Shown one piece after another: positions 57,714 to 64,000 of a stretch of DNA of 64,000 nucleotides; the first letter of the stretch is position 1, and each line of letters starts with the position of its first letter. The notes under the pieces are model-generated. The model was not told the origin of the DNA. It searched no databases and saw nothing but the letters and a program-made list of their open reading frames with translations. This DNA comes from a virus. The stretch spans positions 33,607 through 97,606 of IMG/VR virus record IMGVR_UViG_3300017763_000005. The stretch is one strand, 5' to 3'. Both the position numbers and the translations under genes were made by a program.

Positions 57714-58040
57714 TTAAAGTTGTTCCGGAACTACTGTCCAGTCATCTGGTAATGAATTTACTATCACTGTAATTTCATCTTTCATTTCTTGTATTTTTTC
57801 AGCTCCTAAAAATGCTTCTACCCAACTTTGTAGTTGTGCATCTGTTACATCTTCTACACTCGAAAAGGAATCAGAAAGATTATTATCATCAAAAGCAACG
57901 CAACCACCAGCTTCTGAGTAATGCCCTCTGCTGTCCGTTCCTCTTATTTTAAATGTTATTTGTCTAATTATATCTCTTTTTCTGCTATTCTTGTTCCACG
58001 GAACTAGTTCTGATATATCCACTACCCATGTAAATGTCAT
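57714..58040 (-). CDS. Small tail/fibre-region protein
   Basis: 108 residues. MTFTWVVDISELVPWNKNSR, DIIRQITFKIRGTDSRGHYS and QLQSWVEAFLGAEKIQEMKD: a beta-rich start and a helical end, like small proteins found beside fibre genes in marine phages. 13 bases after the fibre gene upstream. Function unknown. Confidence 0.6.
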   Translation of the reverse strand: MTFTWVVDISELVPWNKNSRKRDIIRQITFKIRGTDSRGHYSEAGGCVAFDDNNLSDSFSSVEDVTDAQLQSWVEAFLGAEKIQEMKDEITVIVNSLPDDWTVVPEQL

Positions 58041-58053
58041 CTTATTTCTCCTT

Positions 58054-59475
58054 TTATGCCCATCCTATTTGTGCTCCTGACATATCTGTATAAGCAGTAT
58101 TACCTGCAGAACCACCGTGTCCACCTTTGTTTACAACAAACTTAGCTGTAGGGTGAGTCATACTTGGAAAACTTACTGTAATTTTAAATCCTTGCGACCC
58201 AACAGAAACAGCTGCTATACTAGCACTTCCGGAAGTTGCATAGAAAGCTGCTGCACTTTGTGTTATGCCATTATTTACATATCCCGAATAATGACCACTA
58301 TGATATTTAGAATTATATCCTGCTATATAAAATTCTACAGAAAAACCACCATAACCAACTCCACTTGCTCCAGTATTTGGATTTGGTATTGAAAAATACA
58401 CACTTGTAAAATTGCCGCCTCTACCACCTTGTCCATGATAAGTCCATTGATTGCCATTAGTATCACTACTCATATTAGCATCGCCAGGAGGCCCATTCAT
58501 TAAAATACCACCTCTTTTTACATGAAGACCTTCAGAACCGTTTCTATTTTCATAATCTCCGTCTGTGTCTCCTATACTTAAACCCTTAGGAGTAACCCTT
58601 GCATATTCTGCATTTTTTACTCTAAAATGTATGCCCGATGCTGTGCCACCCCAAGCATTATCATCAGCTTTTAATTTTAAGACATATGAATCTTGTGTAA
58701 TATATGTTGGTGAGTTAGTGCTGTTTGATAAATGTATTTGGTTAACTGCTGTATCAGTTTCTACTGTTAAAGCATTTTGGTCTGTACTCTTTATATGAAG
58801 GTCTGTTGATGGACTAGAAGTCCCAATTCCAACATTTCCAGCTGAGGTAACAGTTAATAATTCTGTAGTACCTGTTCTAATTGACATATAATTCGGAGAG
58901 CTAGGTGTGTAAAGACCGAAGTACCTATGAGCAGTATCTCCAAATAAAATTTCGTGTGTACCACTAGTGTTAGCAAATAAAACACCAGTACCTAATACAT
59001 CTAGTTTTCTTTGAGGACTACCTGTACCAATTCCAACATTCTCTGAACTGTCAATTGTAATAGCAGTAGCATCTGCACTTGATACTATACCATCTACTCC
59101 TCCACCTGCAGCATCTTCCCAAGCAATACCTGAGCCTGTTGATGTTAAAACTTGGCCATCAGATCCTTGTGCACTACTTATTGTTAGGTTAGGTATCTCT
59201 ACTGTTCCAGTAAATGTTGGACTTGCTAGAGGAGCTTTCAATGCAATACTATTGGTAACGGTTGTACTAAAGTTTGCATCATCGCCTAAAGCTGCAGCTA
59301 ATTCATTGAGTGTGTTTAATGCAGCTGGTGAACTATCAACTAATGCTGTTATTTCCTGTTGAACAAAAGCAGTCGTTGCAGGAGCAGTTGTATTTGTCCC
59401 CGCACTTGCAGTTGTCAGAGTAATCTGATCAGGTGTTATAGCTCCATCTGCGATTAATTTTACTTTTGTTGTCAT
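58054..59475 (-). CDS. Tail-fibre-like structural protein
   Basis: 473 residues. The N-terminal module (LIADGAITPDQITLTTASAG, AATTAFVQQEI-like TTAFVQQEITALVDSSPAAL, LNELAAALGDDANFSTTVTN) repeats in 59749-62226. Then QGSDGQVLTSTGSGIAWEDA, a low-complexity fibre region (SSENVGIGTGSPQRKLDVLG, GNVGIGTSSPSTDLHIKSTD) and a glycine-rich C-terminal domain (GGHGGSAGNTAYTDMSGAQ). No chaperone domain. Shares a base with the next gene upstream. Confidence 0.85.
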   Translation of the reverse strand: MTTKVKLIADGAITPDQITLTTASAGTNTTAPATTAFVQQEITALVDSSPAALNTLNELAAALGDDANFSTTVTNSIALKAPLASPTFTGTVEIPNLTISSAQGSDGQVLTSTGSGIAWEDAAGGGVDGIVSSADATAITIDSSENVGIGTGSPQRKLDVLGTGVLFANTSGTHEILFGDTAHRYFGLYTPSSPNYMSIRTGTTELLTVTSAGNVGIGTSSPSTDLHIKSTDQNALTVETDTAVNQIHLSNSTNSPTYITQDSYVLKLKADDNAWGGTASGIHFRVKNAEYARVTPKGLSIGDTDGDYENRNGSEGLHVKRGGILMNGPPGDANMSSDTNGNQWTYHGQGGRGGNFTSVYFSIPNPNTGASGVGYGGFSVEFYIAGYNSKYHSGHYSGYVNNGITQSAAAFYATSGSASIAAVSVGSQGFKITVSFPSMTHPTAKFVVNKGGHGGSAGNTAYTDMSGAQIGWA

Positions 59476-59756
59476 TAGCTATTATCCGTTATGTATTGTT
59501 TGCCTGTTGCAATTGCTGTTGTGTAACTTGTTTTATCTGCTGATGAGCCTGCTACATCAGGTGTAGGATCCTCATCATCTATTGGTGCCATAGCTAATAC
59601 AATTTCTAAATACTCTACATTTTCTTGTACTCTACGATTTACAATTTGTTGCGTGTGACCTTCCATGAAATATGAAAGGTCGCCATCATTAATTTGATTA
59701 ATTAAAGTTACAGAATCATCTGCACCTGTAAGTACTTGTTCAACTGTTTTAGCCAT
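59475..59756 (-). CDS. Small fibre-region hypothetical protein
   Basis: 93 residues. MAKTVEQVLTGADDSVTLIN, IVNRRVQENVEYLEIVLAM, then a linker-like end (TPDVAGSSADKTSYTTAIA). Overlaps the fibre genes on both sides (8 bases and 1 base), so it is translationally coupled. May be an assembly factor or fibre bridge; not recognised. Confidence 0.6.
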   Translation of the reverse strand: MAKTVEQVLTGADDSVTLINQINDGDLSYFMEGHTQQIVNRRVQENVEYLEIVLAMAPIDDEDPTPDVAGSSADKTSYTTAIATGKQYITDNS

Positions 59757-62226
59757 TTTGTAATTCCTCTACTTTAGCCGAAAGTTCTTGTACGGCTTTT
59801 ACTAACATAGGTATTAATTCATTAGGTGTTAATGCCTGTGTACCATCTTCTTGTTCTTCCCATAAATGTGATATAACCTCAGGATGATTGTCTAGTGCTT
59901 CTTTAACATCCTGTGCAATAAATCCAATTTTTCCTATTGGATTATCTTTCTCATACCTTTCGTCTGAGTCAGATTTATGATTTGATAATTCAGCATCAAT
60001 GTCTTTTTTCTTTCTCCAATCAAAATTAACTGGTTTTAAATCATTTATAAACGCAAGTCCTGCTTCACTTGGTCGTATATTTTCTTTTAATCTTTCGTCT
60101 GAACTTCCACTCCAACCAGTTGCTCCTAAAGAAATCCAAGATTTGCTACCACCATAACCAAGAGTTGCGTATGTGCCTGCTGCTCCGGATGTTGCTCCGT
60201 ACCCAATTGTTATACCACCATTGCTTGCGCCACTTACTTGAGCACCTGCACCAACAACGGTATTGTATGAACCTGTATTGCCACTTCCTGCACCTGAGCC
60301 AAAAAAAGCATTTGCAAAACCTCCACAACTTCTTCCTGCTTTATACCCTACCATGCAATTAGCATATCCAGTCGTAAGATTAGTGTCACCAGCTCTATCT
60401 CCAATGATTACATTTGTATAACCAGTAGTAACATTATAACCTGCTTGGTTTCCAATAAAGACTGAATCATCTGTGCTTGTTCCTGTGTAAAAAGCTTCAT
60501 TACCCACAACAACTGTTCTACCAGTTGTCATGTTATAAGCTGCATGATTTCCTACGACTACAGCATCGTCTCCTGATGAGTGTAATCTTTTTGCATTATA
60601 TCCAATTGCAACATTACCTTCACCTGTTTGGAAATTACGCATGGCATGAACTCCCATAACAGTGTTAAGAGAGCCTGATGTAATTCCAGTAAAATTATTA
60701 CCACCCACTGCAGTGTTAGAATGACCAGTACATACTCCAGATTCTGCTGTTGAAGCTCCAATAAAACAGTTTTGATTTCCTGTACTATTTTCTGCTCCTG
60801 CTAAGAACCCTATAAAAGTATTTGAACTACCAGTTGAATCTTCACCTGCTCTATGTCCTAGTGCTGTTACTTGTGTTGCTGTGGTTGTAGTTGAAAGGGC
60901 ATTATAACCAACTGCTGTATTAGCAGCTGCAGTGTTAGCTGCCAACGCGCCTGCGCCAATAGCAGTATTATAAGAGCCTACTGATGCTGCTGATAAAGAC
61001 GCATATCCTACTGCAGTATTATTTTGTGCATCTGATGCTCTATAAGCAGCATATGCACCTATGTGAACATTTTTAATTCCTGTTGTAATGTCTCCACCTG
61101 CTTCAAATCCTACAGCTACATTCTGATTACCCGATGTTAGAGCTGCAAAAACATCTACACCCACACCAGTATTATAACTAGCTGCATTAAGTGTTCCAGT
61201 AGCGTTATCACCTAAAATTATAGAGCTAGTGAAATTAGTTCCGCCCTCTTTAAATGTAGGTCCACCACCTGCTGCATCTTCCCAAGCTACTCCTGAACCT
61301 GTTGAAGTAAGTACTTGCCCGTCTGTACCTTGGTCTGTTCCAATTTTTAAATTGCCAATAGATGCTATTCCAGCTAAGTGAAGGTCTTTCCATCTTACAG
61401 AAGAAAAGCCTAAATCTAAAGTATTATCGGTTTGACCTGAAGATGTGTTATAAGGTAATACACCATTTACTGCATCATTAAATCTAATTCCAGTATCGGT
61501 TGTTCCAATATAAATATCTGTTGCTTCAGTACCAATACTTCCAACTATTGTTCCATCTTTAGTAAATACCAACATATCACCATCATTTGTCAGTCTGTTT
61601 AAAGAAATTGGATTTGCCCCATTTCTAGTAAATGTAGCAAGAGCTGCTGCACTAGCAGGATCTCCTCTTAGAGCTATACCTTCTACACTATAAGTATCAG
61701 CAGTTTTACCCACCAACACGTTTCCACCATTAAAATAACTTAACCCATTTGCCTGTATATCAACCTTATCTGTGGTATCTGATTTTATAAGTATTCTACC
61801 ATCATCACTTGCGTTAGTAGTTATAGTAATTGTATTTTTACCTGCAGTATTGGGACTAAAAAAGGCTTGAGTTCCAATTAAATTGCCTGTTAATGTTCCA
61901 CCTGCTAAAGGTAATTTAGTTGCTATACTATTTGTGACTGTTGTACTAAAGTTTGCATCATCTCCTAAAGCTGCAGCTAATTCATTAAGTGTATCTAATG
62001 TACTTGGTGCAGAGTCTGCTAGGTTTGCAATTGCTGTTGATACGAATGCAGTACTTGCGGCTGTCGTATCATTATCACCAGCTGTTGCTGTTGCAACTGT
62101 AACTGCTTTACCTGTAAGATCTAAAGTTGTATGTAATTTATCTGCAGTTATACTTGTATTCGTAATTGCTGAAGCTGTAATTGCTCCATCTGCTATGATC
62201 GCTGATGTTATTTTTGTTAATGCCAT
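59749..62226 (-). CDS. Long tail-fibre protein with beta-helix repeats and peptidase S74 chaperone domain
   Basis: 825 residues. The N-terminal module (ITADKLHTTLDLTGKAVTVA, STLDTLNELAAALGDDANFS) is shared with 58054-59475. Residues ~360-690 hold many N-T-x-x-G-x-x-A repeats (NTAVGYASLSAAS, NTAIGAGALAAN, NTAVGYNALS), typical of left-handed beta-helix fibres. The C-terminus (SSDERLKENIRPSEAGLAF, KIGFIAQDVKEALDNHPEVI) is an S74 intramolecular chaperone with the cleaving Ser-Asp before ERLKENI. Probably a trimeric host-range fibre. Confidence 0.92.
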   Translation of the reverse strand: MALTKITSAIIADGAITASAITNTSITADKLHTTLDLTGKAVTVATATAGDNDTTAASTAFVSTAIANLADSAPSTLDTLNELAAALGDDANFSTTVTNSIATKLPLAGGTLTGNLIGTQAFFSPNTAGKNTITITTNASDDGRILIKSDTTDKVDIQANGLSYFNGGNVLVGKTADTYSVEGIALRGDPASAAALATFTRNGANPISLNRLTNDGDMLVFTKDGTIVGSIGTEATDIYIGTTDTGIRFNDAVNGVLPYNTSSGQTDNTLDLGFSSVRWKDLHLAGIASIGNLKIGTDQGTDGQVLTSTGSGVAWEDAAGGGPTFKEGGTNFTSSIILGDNATGTLNAASYNTGVGVDVFAALTSGNQNVAVGFEAGGDITTGIKNVHIGAYAAYRASDAQNNTAVGYASLSAASVGSYNTAIGAGALAANTAAANTAVGYNALSTTTTATQVTALGHRAGEDSTGSSNTFIGFLAGAENSTGNQNCFIGASTAESGVCTGHSNTAVGGNNFTGITSGSLNTVMGVHAMRNFQTGEGNVAIGYNAKRLHSSGDDAVVVGNHAAYNMTTGRTVVVGNEAFYTGTSTDDSVFIGNQAGYNVTTGYTNVIIGDRAGDTNLTTGYANCMVGYKAGRSCGGFANAFFGSGAGSGNTGSYNTVVGAGAQVSGASNGGITIGYGATSGAAGTYATLGYGGSKSWISLGATGWSGSSDERLKENIRPSEAGLAFINDLKPVNFDWRKKKDIDAELSNHKSDSDERYEKDNPIGKIGFIAQDVKEALDNHPEVISHLWEEQEDGTQALTPNELIPMLVKAVQELSAKVEELQNG

Positions 62227-62233
62227 TTATTTA

Positions 62234-62563
62234 TTATTCCTCGTGTATGTGTTCATATATAACCCATGATTCTGAACTCTCATCCCACTTATATTGTTGA
62301 CCATCATTAGGATATGCAACTGGTGGCTGCCATTTAAAAGTTTCGTTGTTTAACACCCACGAGTTATAAGGCTGCGGTTCAATAAATACATCGTTTTGAG
62401 CATCATAAGTAAATCCAACGCCTGCATATATGTTTCTTATAGAACCATCTTCTTTTGTCTCTAGCCACGTTCCAGCAGTGGTATCTATATAAGAATCCAT
62501 AAAATCTTGATCCGCAACAATACTTTCTACAACTAGACCATTTACAACTTTTACAAATATCAT
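62234..62563 (-). CDS. Small fibre-associated Trp-rich protein
   Basis: 109 residues. VVNGLVVESIVADQDFMDSY, YAGVGFTYDAQNDVFIEPQP and YNSWVLNNETFKWQPPVAYP, then YKWDESSESWVIYE. The F/Y-D-x-x-x-x-x-F-x-x-P-x-P-Y-x-S-W pattern is common in small proteins next to marine phage fibres, perhaps tail-fibre assembly factors. ATGA overlap with the glycine-rich protein gene. Confidence 0.7.
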   Translation of the reverse strand: MIFVKVVNGLVVESIVADQDFMDSYIDTTAGTWLETKEDGSIRNIYAGVGFTYDAQNDVFIEPQPYNSWVLNNETFKWQPPVAYPNDGQQYKWDESSESWVIYEHIHEE

Positions 62564-63855
62564 ACTGCGTACCTCACTATAACAATTCCAGAACCACCTG
62601 CACCAGCAGCCCTTTGGTTGCCTGCGTAAAGTTGACCTCCTCCGCCACCGGAACCAGTATTAGCTGTTCCTGCTGTTCCGTCTGAGTCATATCCCATTGC
62701 ACCAATGCCGCCGCCACCTAAACCACCTTCATTTCTGCCATATAAGTGTGTTTGTGCTTCAACCGCACCAGCACCACCTCCTGCATAATAGTAGGTACCA
62801 CTTTCATTTACGCCTGTGCTTGTAGCAGCACCCCAAGCAGAATAAGCGCTTGTACCATCTCCACCATCAGATTGTGTAGCGTTCATATTATTACAGTCGT
62901 ATGCTCCATTAACACCAGCTTGACCAGCTCCTCCGCCACCACCTGCTGAACCACATGAGGTTAATGTACTTCCGCCTGCGTTACCTTGACCTGAAGTTCC
63001 TGCACCGCCAGATGAACCGCCAGAATCACGACCACCTCCGCCACCAGAACCGCCGCTACGCCCATTGCCGCCAGCTCCACTCTGGCCGCCACCGCCTCCG
63101 CCAACGGCTACTGTTTCGCCTGGAAAAGTTGAATTACCACCATCTGAGCCTGTTCCTCCAGCTGCTCCGCCAGCTCCAACAGTAATAGAGTATGTTTGTT
63201 CTGTAAGATTTATAGCAGCTCCTAGAACAACACCGCCAGCTCCTCCTCCGCCACCGCCATTATATCCAACGCCTCCACCACCACCACCACCACCGATGAT
63301 GAGTGCTTGTGCTGATTTGCTACCTACAACAACTAAATTTCCGCTTGCTGTAAATACATGATATTTGTAACCGCCAGAAGTAACTGTACTATTTCCGCCT
63401 GTAGCACTAAAGCCTACATCAGAACTACCCTTACCAATATTAGTCCAAAAATTTGCATTGCTTGTTGCATCAGTACAACACCAAAGATTTCCAGTGCTTT
63501 TATTTAACCATAGTGTTCCAACGCCTGTTGATGGATTGGTATTTGCTGCTGGATCAGAGGTTGCTACAGTAGTCTCTGTTAAAGATTCAAAAGAGCTTGC
63601 TGCTGAAGCAAAAGATAAAGTTCCACTACCATTTGTTTTTAAGAATTGACCATCAGAACCATCAGAAACAGCAAGAGCAGGTATTCCAACCGCATTATCT
63701 GCTATAAGAGCAGAGGTAATAGCATCATCTGCAATAGAAGCTGTTACGACTGCATCATCAGCAATGGTTGCACTTGTAATAGCATCATCCGCAATTGCAG
63801 CAGTGGTTACTGCATCGTCTGCTATTTGTTCGGATTGTATTTGTGTATTTGCCAT
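62560..63855 (-). CDS. Glycine-rich tail-fibre/adhesin protein
   Basis: 431 residues. The first 60 repeat an Ala-Asp unit (IADDAVTTAAIADDAITSAT); SDGSDGQFLKTNGSGTLSFA follows, then after about residue 190 a strongly glycine-rich domain (IIGGGGGGGGVGYNGGGGG, TVGAGGAAGGTGSDGGNSTF, VAVGGGGGGQSGAGGNG). The composition resembles receptor-binding glycine-loop adhesins of the gp38 type and S-type marine fibres. Ends SGIVIVRYAV. Adjacent to the partial gene upstream with no gap. Confidence 0.8.
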   Translation of the reverse strand: MANTQIQSEQIADDAVTTAAIADDAITSATIADDAVVTASIADDAITSALIADNAVGIPALAVSDGSDGQFLKTNGSGTLSFASAASSFESLTETTVATSDPAANTNPSTGVGTLWLNKSTGNLWCCTDATSNANFWTNIGKGSSDVGFSATGGNSTVTSGGYKYHVFTASGNLVVVGSKSAQALIIGGGGGGGGVGYNGGGGGGAGGVVLGAAINLTEQTYSITVGAGGAAGGTGSDGGNSTFPGETVAVGGGGGGQSGAGGNGRSGGSGGGGGRDSGGSSGGAGTSGQGNAGGSTLTSCGSAGGGGGAGQAGVNGAYDCNNMNATQSDGGDGTSAYSAWGAATSTGVNESGTYYYAGGGAGAVEAQTHLYGRNEGGLGGGGIGAMGYDSDGTAGTANTGSGGGGGQLYAGNQRAAGAGGSGIVIVRYAV

Positions 63856-64000
63856 TTATCCCTCTAGTGTTTCTATCCTTGATTTTAAAGATTCTATTTC
63901 TGTCATAGCTTCTTGTAGTGCCTTAATAGCCATAATGTACATTTGCTGTTCTTTAACACCCTTACGAATTACAGCATCTTGAGCAGCAGTTTTTGTATCA
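63856..64000 (-). CDS. C-terminus of a fibre-type protein (5' end outside window)
   Basis: Only the last 47 residues lie inside the window: DTKTAAQDAVIRKGVKEQQM, then a heptad-like coiled coil (AIKALQEAMTEIESLKSRIE) and TLEG. This end matches the terminal coiled coils of S74-type fibre proteins. TAA at 63856-63858 is directly followed by the next ATG. Confidence 0.6.
   Translation of the reverse strand, partial: DTKTAAQDAVIRKGVKEQQMYIMAIKALQEAMTEIESLKSRIETLEG

Noticed and set aside
60069-63867. Long plus-strand reading frames across the fibre genes (for example 62746-63361)
   Set aside because: They are complementary-strand images of repetitive glycine/alanine-rich fibre genes; composition is dominated by Pro/Ser/Cys runs and no ribosome sites or promoters precede them.
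1-64000. CRISPR array, insertion sequences, integrase or attachment sites
   Set aside because: No regular repeat-spacer pattern, transposase, terminal inverted repeats or recombinase was found; the content is that of a strictly lytic phage.

Overview
The window is a contiguous piece of an AT-rich (about one third G+C by eye) T4-like myovirus genome. Every convincing protein gene lies on the minus strand. The gene order 13-14-15-16-17-18-19-20-67-68-21-22-23 and the replication/recombination core (uvsY, uvsW, 55, 47, 46, 45, 44, 62, regA, 43, uvsX, 41, nrdA/nrdB) are the T4 core set. Marine accessory genes point to a marine phage: bS21 (rpsU), Hsp20, a CobS/MoxR-like ATPase with a VWA metallopeptidase, SleB hydrolase, MazG-like protein and staphylococcal-type nuclease. 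The absence of photosynthesis genes here, plus rpsU and the low G+C, would fit a SAR11 (Pelagibacter) T4-like phage better than a cyanophage. That host assignment is inference.

Layout, read in transcription order from the right end. 64.0-57.7 kb: tail-fibre and adhesin genes, including a glycine-rich protein and a peptidase S74 fibre. 57.7-45.1 kb: neck, terminase, tail sheath and tube, portal, prohead core and protease, and major capsid, with intergenic TATAAATA late promoters. 45.0-38.4 kb: second tube-like protein, uvsY, uvsW, an Sm-like protein, sigma factor gp55, Mre11/Rad50-like gp47/gp46 and one tRNA-Thr. 38.2-30.2 kb: VWA metallopeptidase, MoxR ATPase, clamp and clamp loader, RegA, Hsp20. 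30.1-24.4 kb: DNA polymerase, a second Sm-like protein, MazG-like, primase-like, SleB lysin and two nuclease-like genes. 24.3-17.7 kb: nucleotide and DNA-modification cluster (Nmad1-like, dCMP hydroxymethylase, dCMP deaminase, inositol-phosphate synthase, HAD, hypermodification-type helical enzyme, SGNH protein, cytosine methyltransferase). 17.6-14.4 kb: bS21, UvsX, gp41. 14.3-3.3 kb: a long run of overlapping small genes. Many have a short N-terminal leader ending in an L/I-x-E-like site, as expected of T4 internal (capsid-targeted) proteins; a spanin pair and an acyl carrier protein follow. 3.3-0 kb: class Ia ribonucleotide reductase.

Regulation is unusually legible. Twelve minus-strand copies and one plus-strand copy of a near-consensus promoter (TTTACA, 17 bp, TATAAT, almost always with an extended TGG before the -10) precede middle and early genes; the T4-type late element TATAAATA precedes structural and virion genes. 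Genes within units overlap by ATGA/TAATG/TAGTG junctions, indicating translational coupling. No gene-free stretch exceeds 150 bases, and I see no insertion sequence, CRISPR array or integrase.

The most interesting material is: (a) a putative cytosine/base hypermodification cluster whose DNA-acting members share a C-terminal hydrophobic-acidic tail resembling that of the phage's own DNA polymerase; (b) a putative capsid-injected protein island; (c) a lone plus-strand promoter firing antisense into the Sm-like/uvsW unit; and (d) a cupredoxin-like insertion in neck protein gp14.
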